The notes beneath the pieces are model-generated. The model was not told the DNA's origin. It saw only the letters and a list, made by a program, of their open reading frames with translations, and ran no database searches. The position numbers and the translations under genes were made by a program. This document shows positions 24,263 through 35,500 of a stretch of DNA of 64,000 nucleotides, one piece after another. Location: positions 27,220,591-27,284,590 of the forward strand of contig CM033393.1 of assembly GCA_019426215.1 (NCBI GenBank), written 5' to 3'. Numbering within the stretch: position 1 is the stretch's first letter; each line of letters starts with the position of its first letter. This DNA comes from Buddleja alternifolia. Lineage: Eukaryota; Streptophyta; Magnoliopsida; Lamiales; Scrophulariaceae.

Positions 24263-24264
24263 CT

Positions 24265-25833
24265 TGTTGGTCCCAAGTGGCATACGAAAGGGTCTAGAAG
24301 GGGGGGGTTGAATAGACCTTGAAGTCTTTTTCGACTTCAAAAAGTTTCGTATTAAAATGGTTTTGGACGCTTGAAATGTAGACGCTTGACTAAGCGTTTA
24401 CTTGAAATATAGACGCTTAGGCTAAGCGTCTGATGAAGACTATTTTAGAAAGTTAACTTAGACTTCAAGATTTAAATACTTTAACCAAGTAGGTTTAAGC
24501 GTTCAGCTCTTTAATCAGTGTTAGCACAGCGGAATAATTTTAGAGTCTTCTCTTTTGGAAATCTTTAGCGTCACAAGTTATTTCTTAGTTGCTTAGCGTT
24601 TGATTGTGTTTTACTTAATCAATTTATGCAATGATATGATAGATAAGAGAATTGACTGTAAAGTAAAAGACACAATATTTGTAAGGTTCGTTGGGTGGTG
24701 TAATCCCAACTACGTCATTCTTCTCCTTAAACACTTGGAGGCAATCCACTAAAATGATTCTCAAAGAATCACACAGAATCTTCTACAAATTAGGGAGAGA
24801 TAGAAGTCGATGACTTGAGCTCCTTGATCACACAGATTTCTGCTCCAAATCACTTCAATCCCCTTGCTTCTTTCACCAATAAATAATGCAGATATCCAAC
24901 TTCGACTTCACACAGATCGCGAGGCTTGGATGGGGTTTTCTAAACGGTTTGTTTGATTTTGATGAAGTTCAAACAACTGAAAATATCTCAATAGTAATGT
25001 AGTTTCTTCGAAAAGAATGTTTGATATATTGGTTGACTGTCTCAGGAATTAAAGAAAAGCAAAGAGAATGTTTTCTTGAATATTTTGGCTTTTCTGAGAG
25101 TTTAAGGAATGAGACTTCAATGCAACAGCAATTTGGCTTGGAAATTGATTGTATGTTTGGCTTGTTGTTGAAGTCCTATTTATAGGCATTCTTGGAGAAA
25201 ATGTCCGTTTGACACATGCACAGGCGCGTGTCTCTCACTTCCGCAAGTGAACAACTTTTGTCATTTTTCCTGAAAATCTGCTGCACAAAAGTTGGTGCTG
25301 CAATCTATGAATAGTTGACAGTCCAATAGGGTGGCTTCCCCGTACGTCTGAAATTGCTTATCACATTTAATGCTCTTATCAGCATTTAATGCATTTGAAT
25401 TAAATGCCCATTGGCACTTCATGCATTGAGAATATTTGCATTAAACTCCTTCCGGACTTAGAAATAGATTCAGGTGAAATCAGTCATTGATAGACGCTTA
25501 TCCATCCTTGAATCACTTCTGTCCTATAAGGTGACGCTTGATATAGCTGGTCATTTGGACGCTTGGAGACTTTATCTTCATTCAGACTTCAGGCGCTTGA
25601 GTCTTCAAACTTTACCACTGATAAACTCACTCAGAAATTATCAGACGCTCATCCTAAGACTACTTAGCCTAACAATCTAGAATAAAAATAGAACAAAGCC
25701 TATAAATCCTATTACAAATCTAACGCTTCAAAGCTTATACATGATTTCTACTAAAATCAAACTTACATATTTTGGGGTCTAACATAAAGTCCTAATTGTA
25801 ATCATCAAAACATCTAACATGAAATTCTTAACA
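24265..25833 (-). repeat. 5' LTR of element A (1,569 bp)
   Basis: Intact LTR from tgttggtccc to ttcttaaca, followed by the duplicated target ttccc. Confidence 0.9.
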
Positions 25834-25840
25834 TTCCCAA

Positions 25841-25858
25841 ATTTTGGTTCTGATACCA
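25841..25858 (-). other. Primer-binding site of element 2
   Basis: Minus strand tggtatcagaaccaaaat, one base from the LTR starting at 25860; initiator tRNA-Met type. Confidence 0.85.
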
Positions 25859-25859
25859 C

Positions 25860-27553
25860 TGTTGTGATTCGGTCTAGCGAATAAATTTTTAATTCGAATC
25901 ACACCCGAGAATCCAATGCGGGGATATTCATGATATTTAACATATTGATCAATTGATGAGAATTGACAAGAGTAATCAAGTTACCTTTTTCGTCTATTGA
26001 ATCTCGAATTATCAACGGCAGCCCCGGACTCCTGCCTCTAGATAATCATGTGAAAGAAAAATTCTCCAAGAAAAGCTCGATCTCCTCCTCTGCAACTATT
26101 GCAGGCGGCTAGAGTGTATGGAGAGGGAGGGATTTTTCTTTCCTAATGCTCTAGGTCTATTTTGACTCATTGTCAGATTCTAAAACAATGACTTGTGTGT
26201 GTGGAGTTCTGACACTGACTGATTACTTATACCAAGTAAAAGACTCCCCCAGGGTTACACAGTGAGGGGCGGCCGAATTGGTCTTTGCAGATGGGCTTCG
26301 GGCTTTGTTTTTACTTTGCCCATGTGTAATTAATTAAATCCAAGTCCAATCAAATTGGTAATTAATTAATTACATTAATCCAATTAAGATAATTCAACCT
26401 ATAAATTAATTTTCAATTAATTTAACTTATGAATTAATATGATTTAATTAATTTATTTAATCAAATTAAATATCTTTAATTAAATCATGCCATCTATTTT
26501 GTCAAACAATTCACATCAAATGTGATTTTACCAAAATACCCTTAGCTTAAGAAAATATTCCTTTTCTTCACATAGTGCGACTCTCTAGGTTCGATTTAAT
26601 GGGAGGATTCCAAAGGATATGGTTGTCACCTAGCCAACACCGTGGAATCAAATCGTTACCCAATTGAAAACGAGATGATCATGTCATCACGAACCTTGAC
26701 TACGAATACCATATGTGTATAAACTCTTCACCGACATGACCCGATCAAGTAAGAGCCATGGTTTAGACAAACTCATAGAACTTGATACTGTACTTAGAAT
26801 CATAATAATGTGAAGTTACCAAACTACCCTCAGTGAAAATCACGGGATAGTTTATATGCTTTGGCCAAAGACTTATAATTTCAATTACTTACGATCATAC
26901 AGGTCACATACTCGTTTACTGTCGAGACGATGAATCCCGTTTTGGCAAGTTATCTTATAACATCGAATGCACTATTGGATCATACTTTGTGGTCGACCCC
27001 ACCTATCAGGTGATATGAGTCTAACTACTTTGATAACATATCCAATACTACAAGCATGTTATAAATGACTCCTCAGGTCTAAAGTTCACATATACTATCG
27101 CAATCTTAATCCCAATCATTGACTGTCAAAAAGTAAATACCTATGAGATTGGATTAATGCGAGTCGAGTTCAAATATGTTAATTCCATTAATCATATTCA
27201 TGACACCAGCTCCTACTATCAAATCAGTGTACGACTGGCACTTCCTTGTCAAAAAAGGTGTCATATGAGTTGAATATTAATGCCCAATTCATATTCGTTA
27301 ACTCACAAACTCCTAGTTTCATAGATTAAGTATTGAACTGTTCTAGTGCCTCCTCTTGTCCATAAGAGGTGGAAAGTCTATCTTGAAATCTCTTGGACTA
27401 ATTTGTTCAATACAGTTAAATGCCATTAGATTTATATGAACAAAATCAAAACCTTTATTTTATAAATAGAAACATCAAACGTTTTGTACAAATAATTTAT
27501 CTAAGCCCTACTCAATCTAATTCCTCATAGGCATTGAGGGCATACACCTAACA
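25860..27553 (-). repeat. 5' LTR of element 2 (1,694 bp, uninterrupted)
   Basis: Collinear with 4304-7384 and shows the empty site of the solo LTR (tcatattcatgac around 27195). Confidence 0.9.
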
Positions 27554-27558
27554 CTATC

Positions 27559-28077
27559 AACCCGAAAAAAACCCGTCTCCTCGAATTCTTGAAAAGCCGT
27601 CGGCCTCTCTTTCAAAATTCAAGGTCCGTTTTTATTTCTTGTATCTTCAAGCGATCCAATTTTCTCGCATCTAGGATGTATCCACATCTCTGTATAGTTC
27701 CCAATAAATATATATATATATATAATGCTAGCCTATATAGTTATTTTAGATCCAATCTAAGCTTATATATGAAGGTAGAAATATTTAGTGAAAGGTTTAA
27801 TCTCGACAAATGTGCAAAACTTTGTCAAGAAATAATGGGTGAGGGGCAATTTTTCTTGAGAAAAATAGAAGACAAAATTTTTCTATTTTTCTTCTTGAGG
27901 TGGACAAAAATTCTAGGGTTAAAATTGTGTGAGTGTGTTTTTCTTAACACACATATTTATAGAGAGACTCCTAGGTTTAGTTTACTTGGAATTCAAGATG
28001 AAATCAAAATTTCAAAGATCTGAATTTCATCTAATCCTAAGTAAACTCAATTAAAGAGTTTCCTTAATACAAGGAAC
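27559..28077 (-). repeat. 5' LTR of element 1, second segment
   Basis: It continues the LTR broken at 4303. It ends with ggaac, the duplicated target of the solo LTR that follows. It contains a (ta) run near 27709-27724. The 144-codon ORF here (27589-28023) has no recognisable content. Confidence 0.75.
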
Positions 28078-30148
28078 TGTTGGGTTGGTTCTATTCCCCG
28101 GGTGTCTCGTGGCAGCAGAATTTAAAATTTAAACGTACAACCACCCGAAACAGAAATAATGGTGTGCTCGATTACGCTATAAAGAAGGTTACGAGAATTT
28201 TTACCTTTCGATTAATTCTCGCAGCAACGATTCGGATCTTTTCAACCCTGTGGTGCAAGTCCACACGATTTCTTGGAGGAAATCACCAGTCAATCGTATC
28301 CCCAGTGTTAGTGCTCCAAACGTCACCACCTACTTTGTTATTGGTGCTAGCCAATGAAATAGATCTAAGTCTAAAACCTAGGCTTGATTATGTGAAGCGA
28401 TGGAATATGTGAATCGTTGAGTTCAACACATGAACAAACGATGTCGTATTGGAACAAGCTAGGGGGCTTTTTTTGTGTTCAAGGATGACAAGGAAAAACT
28501 CTCCTCTTTTTCCTGCTAGGGTTCGAATTTTTCACTTATTGGAGGCTTAGAGTTTTAGTCTTGCATTCATATATATATATATATAGAATAGGAGTCCTAG
28601 AATCGTAATCCAACTGCAAGACTTGGAGAAGAAGAAGACCCTTTTTTTCTTCACCAAGAATTCGAACCCCTTCATCTTTTGGACTAAAAAATTGGCCATC
28701 ATCCCTTAATTGGAATCCAAGAATTAATTCTTAACTCCATATTTTATTATGGGCTAAACCCATCAATTAAAAATTTCCATATAATTAAAACCCGTTTAAT
28801 TATATATATTGTTTATTCCAATTGGCTTATTTATTTAACTTGGGCCAAGCCCAACTAAATAAAATACTTGGACTCTACTACGTCCATTAATTTAATTAGT
28901 TCAACAAGATTAATTAAAATAGTCGAATTAATTGAATCGCCTCAATTAATTCATATTCCTTATTAGGAAATGACTAGACTTTCCTAATTTCCTCAATTTC
29001 CTCAAATTGATTAATTACATCATTTAAGCAGTGACTCTCACGAGTTAAGTATGTGACTCCTTAGGCTTGTCTACTATCTAGTAGTAAGTACATTTTCCCA
29101 AAGTGCTAGTGTGCTTTCCTAAAATAGAAAGTACTAGATTTAATCATTCCTTTGATTTAATCAAGCCTCGAATTAATCAACATATTAATTCTATGCACTT
29201 ACAAATCGTGGTTACTGTCTAGCAATGGGCCACGAAGACCTAGATAAAGACGAATATAAAGATATGCCTTTCGTGATCTTGATCCTTGTATAAGTAAGAT
29301 CCCTCCATCTAATCTCTCGATTGAATCTAGAGCAGTGGCTAAGGTCGAAGCTCTATTAATTCAATAACTATGTTTCCCAAATACGGTGAGATCAACTTTC
29401 GACTATCTAAATGAGGAAACCCTATGCCTCTTTAGATATCATACTTCGGCCGAAGATTCCTAAAGTCGATTACTATGTAAACATAGGAGATTCACTAACA
29501 AGACTAATGTCAGAGATAGATCCCATCTTTATTCTCACGTGCCTTCATACACAATTAGCCCATGTCTGATTTTGCTCATTTGTTATCATCTAAGTAATCA
29601 TGTAACAAACCAAGACATGTTCGATTGTGTATAAGGCATCCAATGAAACCTCAGGTTCTAAGGATTACTCTTATACCACAAGACCACTGGAAGTTCCAGA
29701 TTCGACTGGGATTCCATTTAATGGAACTTCCATGGGATCGTTCAGTATACATATTCCCACAATAGGAACCCTCATACATGCATAGGCTTTCACCGTACCA
29801 ATATCTATGGAACGAGATACACTCCATCAAGAGTATGCATCATATAAGCAAGTCTTTTGGGTCTCATCGATATCCCTTTATCTCGACGAGCCCATTCACG
29901 ACTTGGAACATATGTTTAAGGATCACAGCCTTGGAGACATATTCCATCATTGCCATTCCTGATGCGCAATGATGTCCCATAGCTATGTGTGATCTTTCGG
30001 GACTTTATTCTAAGTTAAGACCAAGCTATATACACGAATAAAGAATGCCATAAGATTAACTTTATTTATATGAAAAAGATCGTTCAGCTAAAGTTATTAT
30101 TACATAGAATGGCGCCCAAAATTGGTGCTCCGGGCATAAACTCTAATA
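28078..30148 (-). mobile_element. Solo LTR of the element 1 family nested in the LTR of element 1
   Basis: It starts tgttgggttggttc and ends aactctaata (the expected terminal ca has become ta). It is flanked by perfect ggaac duplications (28073-28077 and 30149-30153). Its 2,071 bp match the element 1 LTR type along most of the length, and no internal region or primer site follows, so it is a solo LTR. Orientation is assigned by homology to the element 1 LTRs. Confidence 0.85.
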
Positions 30149-31743
30149 GGAACTTAGCCAACAAGCTAACTTATTCCTTTTGTCTCTCCGAAATATTTCC
30201 TTGATTTCAACTTGATCAAGACTTGGAGAGGAATTAAATCACCTCCCCTATTTCGTCCACCACCTCACGCCCTATCTATGCTTAGAGTCCAAATTTTTTT
30301 ATCTTACTTGATTTAATTTCTGACTCCTTATTTAATTAAATAGTCCAACCATTTAATTAAGTATTCCATAATAATTGAAGTTCAACCTTAATTATTGTTA
30401 CCCAATTATTTATTAGTCTTATTTAATTTTCGACCAAGTCTACTAATTAAATAAAAACCCTTGGACTCTACTAGGTCCATTAATTAATTAATCTTCCTTG
30501 ATTAATTAAATAGTCTAACTAATTGATCTTCCACTAATTAATTAATATTCCATTTTAAGTAAGTCCTAGACTTTTCTAACTTCACCTCAACTTCCAAAGT
30601 TGATTAATCATATCTTATCTTATCAAAAAAAAAGATTAATCATATCTTATAAGCAGGAACCTTAGGAGTAAGTGTGTGACCCCTTAGGCTCGTTCATGTT
30701 CTAGTAGTTAGTACACTTTCCAAAAGTGTCATTTTATCTTTCTTTATTTAGAAAGTACTAGATTAAATCTTTCTTGATTTAATCCGACCATGAATTATTC
30801 CCCATAATAACATGACACTTACAAATCGAGGTTACTGTCTAGCAGCGGGCCACGAAGACCTAGACATCAATGATATCAAGATACTTAATCTATCATAACC
30901 ACGATCCTTGCATAAATAAGATCCCTCCATCAAATTTCCCGAATTGGTATCTCGAGTAATGGCTTAGTCGAAACTCTTATGACTATGTTTCCTTCATTAC
31001 ATGATATCGATTCTTGCAATCCAAACGAGGAAACACTCCGCCTCTTTGGATTGCCAAACTTTGGCCAAAGATTCCTTGAATCGATTCATTAAGCAAAACG
31101 TAGGAAATGTCTGATTTGCTAAACCAGTGATAAATCCCATCTTGGTCTCTCATGTACCTTGACACATAATCATACTATACTCAAGATATCCCATATGACA
31201 ACTTGCGAAGGAATCACAAGATAAGTCAAAATATAATCGACTAAGCTCAAAGTAATCAATGGAACATCACGTCCATAAGAATTACTCTTATGCCTACGTG
31301 ATTATAGGAAATTCCATATTTGATCAAGAAAACCATTTTAGGAATTTCCGACGGGTTTGTTCAGTTCACTCATTATCCTAAATGAGAACTCTCGTACACA
31401 TCTATGCCTATGGAACGAGGCATCTTCTCTAAGAACATATGTGTACAAGCAAGTCTTATGAGTCTTTGTCAATATCCCTCATCTTGACAGACCCTTTAAC
31501 GACTTGGAACATTTTAAGTATCACAACCTTAGAGATATATCCCATCATCGTCATTCCCGATATCCGATGATGTCCCATAGTCACGTGTGATTCAAGGGAC
31601 TTCGTTCTAAGCATATAATAACAATTAAAAATCAAAGAATGTCATAATAAAATTGACTTTATTTATTAGAAAAAATTATCTCATAAAGTTTATTACACAA
31701 AAATGACGCCCAAAAATTGGCGCACCTGACATCTACTCTAACA
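30149..31743 (-). repeat. 5' LTR of element 1, third segment (outer end of the nest)
   Basis: The LTR resumes after the solo LTR. The last 600 bp are collinear with 1-623. It ends catctactctaaca. The next five bases, ttaac, would be the element 1 target duplication, whose partner lies outside the window. Confidence 0.8.
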
Positions 31744-32573
31744 TTAACGACCCATATAATTGTTAAATTTTTATTAGATACGTATCATTCACTCTATAAC
31801 TTGTAATAGGAGATACAATAGAGTTTGCAATATAAGATCCGCGTATAAACACCCCAAACCCAACTCAGTAACCAAACAAGCCCTAAGAACGAGTGGAATA
31901 TATTGACAAAATAGACCTGCTCCTCCAAATTGCTAACCGCTGTGGCTCTGCGTTCCACGTAGTATTATTCTCCTGTCTCAATTTCATTTCATTATATATT
32001 TCTTGCTTCCCACTCTCTCTCTCTCTCTCTCTCTCGATCTCCACCTCTATTTCATTTCATCAACTTTTCTCAAATGTCAACCCCCATTGAATAATTAACT
32101 AACTCATGAATTTGATTCATTTTTTATTCCACTAATCCTGCATCTGGTGACTACTTTATAATCTCTGATTTTTCCCTCAGATTGATTCAAGATTCTACAA
32201 GGATTCTTCTGCATTCAGCCTTGCTTCTCTGGAGAGCGAATATTGGATGTCAGAATGAGATTTAAAGCATTCTTGCGCTTTGATGAGGTCAGTCAGAATG
32301 AGATTCAGAGTTTGAAGTCTTGATTATTTCTGATGGAAAATGGTAAAGTTAAAAGTGTAAAGGGCATTATAAGATGGTGTTAGTAATCAGAATACAATGA
32401 TTTTGAATCTTGTTTTGCGACATTATGTGTCGTATCGTTGTGATTCGTTAGTAGTTAGTTAACTGATTAGTTGTCTATGGTTATGAGGTTTTATGTGGAT
32501 TGGGTATCGCCCTTTAAGTGGTAATCTTGGTTTCTGTTTTAGAAATTGGTTTGGTCAAATGTGTTGGTAATGA
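31744..32573 (+). promoter_or_regulatory. Promoter and 5' UTR region of the TBL gene
   Basis: Non-coding DNA between the end of the retrotransposon nest and the TBL start codon. A CT run (about 32012-32035) of the kind common in plant 5' leaders suggests transcription starts near 31950-32000. A short upstream ORF begins at the ATG at 32570 and overlaps the main start by one frame, ending at 32590. A 5' UTR intron is possible but not resolved. The nest ends only about 830 bp from the start codon. Confidence 0.5.
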
Positions 32574-35500
32574 ATGATGTTTCCCATTGAGAGGATGAGT
32601 AGTTTTAGTACAAGTGTTTCCTTTAAACACAGGGCTGCTAATGTTGGCAGCCCCAGATTTAGTAGGAAGACTTGGGTTTCACGGCTGTTTCGTTCTCTAA
32701 TTGTAATTGGATCATTAATTTCATTCTTTTTGGCCATTGGTTGTGGATACATATATGTTTTGCCAAATCTTACATATGCATTCCATGATCACGACTATAG
32801 ATTTTCCAACTTCAGTAGTTCGACTCATGCGTGTGATTTATTCGATGGTCTTTGGGTTCTGGATGATAGTTACCCTTTGTATAATGCGTCAGAATGTCCT
32901 TTTGTAGAGCAAGGATTTAATTGCTTTGCCAATGGTCGAATGGATGAGGATTATCTCAAGTGGAGGTGGAAGCCGAAGAATTGTGATATTCCAAGAGTTA
33001 ATGTGGGGCGTGTTCTGGAAACACTAAGAAATAAGAGAGTTGTTTTTGTTGGTGATTCTATGAGTAGAACTCAGTGGGAGTCTTTGATATGTTTGCTAAT
33101 GACTGGTGTGGAAGACAAGGAGAGCGTCTACGAAGTCAATGGAAACATGATAACTAAGCAGATTAGGTTCTTAGGTGTAAGGTTCAGTTCCTTTAATTTC
33201 ACCATCGAGTTCTACCGCTCCGTTTTCCTTGTACAACACAACTGGGCACCTAAAAATGTACCAAAGAGAGTTAGGTCGACTCTTCGATTGGATAAGTTGG
33301 ATGATATCAGTAGAGAGTGGATTGATTCAGATGTTCTAATTTTTAATTCCGGTCAATGGTGGGTTCAGGGGAAGCTTTTTGAGACGTAAGTTCTCTTTCC
33401 ACTCCATTTGTTCATTTATGTGATTGGGTGTAATATATGAAATGCATTCCATATCCCGGTTGTTCGTCCTAATTTTTTCATTATAGTAGACAAGATTTAT
33501 TTGCCAATGCGAATCCGATAATTTTGTGCATTGAATGTTTCATTATTTTAGAAATTCGTTAGTATTGTTCTATGGAAGGATTTGGAATAAGGATTTCAAA
33601 TGAGTCTATATTAGGTGGATTTGAAATTCACCGTAATGATTGGAAAAAATATTTTAAAAAATTGGTGCTAAACGACTTGAAATCCATTGTAACATGAAAT
33701 TAGTTAAACAAGCTTAATGCATTTATTACTTTGAATTTGAAATCCGTAGCTTCAAAATCCTACAATCCAAAAGAAGCTACGCATTGTTAGTTTGAATCCA
33801 TAATTTGTGACAGATCATTATTGTTCTTTTATTCATTGTCTAAGTGATTTTAAATATCCACTGATTGTTGCATTCTAAGATTATCTGTCTCTGCAATATA
33901 CAGTACAATGAAGTCCTCTGTAATGCCGCCCCCACCCACCACCACTCTCTCTTGTTTCCACTACTCCTATACATGCACTTGTTTGAAACAGTTAAGACTT
34001 AGGTGCAGAGACATTAGGAATTTTTGTGTAAATACAACTCCCTGATGTTAAAAGCAATGCAGTATCCACAAGTCTTATTATTGTGTAGTTTTGTGCAAGT
34101 CCAAGTAGAAATATCCTGATGTGTTATCTGCACATTCTGCACAAAAAGCAATGTGAATATAATGCAAGGTTCTTTCAGTAAAGTTCATTTTACTCATTTC
34201 AAGTTAGATATCTGGAGCTTTAAAAGCTTTTACTATCCAATAAGAGATATTCAAGATTCTTATATGTCCTTGATTCTTTCCTGTTCCTATCAAACTCTGA
34301 ATTCGAACTTGCTAAGTCTTTACAGAGATGATGTTGAAGTACATTATCTTCACTGACATTTAATATAGGAAAATGAGATATGTCATTATTATACTGTGCT
34401 CTAGAAAGGTGTTTCATTTATGTTGAATGAGTGCGAGCATACTGTAAGCAGAAACAATTTAAATGGCCAGCTGTTACGCATATATGAATACAAAGAATTT
34501 GGATAAACTGCAGCAATCTACACGTTGAGTGTGGGATGAAGTTTTCTTCCTTTCATTTTTCATTTATGTGCTTGGCCTAAAGCGTAGAGCATTAAAAATT
34601 ACATGAGTTTTATGCTTTCGATTGTCATTACTGCTTTAAAAATTTCCAAGTTCTTGAAATATTCGCCAGACCTTATATAATACTGGCATACCTCGCTCAC
34701 ACTCTTAGGGGAGAGTGGACTAACAATGTGGATTATATATCAATAAAAAATTGGAACTTTGGTGAAACTTGTTCTTTCAACAACTTTTCAGGACCTTGAG
34801 AATATGAAAATTCATACGCTATAGTTAGAGATAAAAATTGAATATTTTTTTAAGTATTTTGGTTTTCAGAGGTGCAATTGAGTTTGCCTCCTCGGACTAC
34901 TAATTCATATTGGTGTGATTTCTATTCCTACACAAACTATTATCTTGGGTGAGCAGAGTTCTCGTCTTTACTATTCCATGTTTCAAAAAGTTTGTGATAT
35001 TTGGAATTTACTGTTGAAGTTGTTGATGTACAAATTTCCTTCCTCCTTTGAATTTAGGCTAGTTAATAATTTTTGGAGAGTACAACAGTTGTGATACTAA
35101 TTTATTCTGGTCAACTTTTGTGAGCTTGGTAGTTTTTAGCTGACCCATTCGTCATCCATTTCTTTCTTCTACATTTTTTCTTCGACTGATAATTTAATTC
35201 ATCTTAGTGGTACTTTAAGTATCCAAAGTACCTTCAGTGGTGAACGAGACCTTGTCATAGCTCATGGTTCTAAGATCAATTTTCTAAAGCTAATTTGTTT
35301 CCTACGTGCTAGTATCACTTTCAGTCGGTTAACTACTAATCAGCAATTGTTTTAAGATTTTCAATCAGTTAAGTTTTTCATGATCAAGCATGTACATCAA
35401 GATTTTTTTTTTTTTTTTTGTGTTCTATAGGTTGATGTAAACGGTCAATTTCTGTGGAAAATTCTTGTTGAAGATTTTAGTTAGCTAGATTTAGATATCT

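Larger units (their letters stand above)
12227..25833 (-). mobile_element. Element A: SIRE/Maximus-like Copia retrotransposon inserted in the leader of element 2
   Basis: LTRs start tgttggtcccaagtggc (12227 and 24265) and end ttc(c/t)taaca (20514 and 25833). A perfect 5-bp duplication ttccc flanks the element (12222-12226 and 25834-25838). The primer site (24247-24262), the tract beside 20514 (a run of g preceded by caaaaa on the minus strand) and gag-protease-integrase all read minus strand. SIRE-type features are the aaaaaggggga tract, a large gag with a separate zinc-knuckle part, and hinge words EESIHVVFDD. RT, RNase H and any env-like region are deleted. Its left LTR is split by element B. 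Net length without B is about 6.9 kb. Confidence 0.9.
4304..27553 (-). mobile_element. Element 2: Copia retrotransposon (Angela/Tork-like) inserted in the LTR of element 1
   Basis: Both LTRs begin tgttgtgattcggtc (4304 and 25860) and end cacctaaca (7384 and 27553). The element is flanked by a perfect 5-bp duplication ctatc at 4299-4303 and 27554-27558. Primer site (25841-25858), polypurine tract (7385-7400) and coding remnants all read minus strand. Without nested insertions it is about 8.3 kb. It keeps gag, the very end of integrase, RT and RNase H; protease and most integrase are deleted. RT wording (SIYGLKQASRSWN, YLDD) fits the Angela/Tork branch, a moderate-confidence assignment. Confidence 0.9.
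1..31743 (-). mobile_element. Element 1: outermost Copia LTR retrotransposon, truncated by window start, host of the nest
   Basis: The left LTR ends at 623 with ctctaaca and the right LTR begins at 4134 with tgttgggttggg. The right LTR resumes after two insertions and ends at 31743 with the same ctctaaca. The primer site next to 4134 and all coding remnants read on the minus strand, so the right LTR is the 5' LTR. Internal DNA (624-4133) keeps gag, a protease/pre-integrase remnant and a piece of integrase; RT and RNase H are missing. Insertions at 4304-27553 and 28078-30148 interrupt the right LTR. Removing them and their duplicated targets leaves an LTR of about 2.28 kb. Long LTRs and gag type suggest an Angela/Tork-like lineage, which is inference. 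Confidence 0.85.

Noticed and set aside
27589..28023. 144-codon ORF as a gene
   Set aside because: It lies in an LTR segment of element 1, with no motif and a simple (ta) run inside.
28078..31743. A separate complete retrotransposon between tandem LTRs
   Set aside because: No primer site, coding region or polypurine tract lies between them; the ggaac duplication shows a solo LTR inside another LTR.
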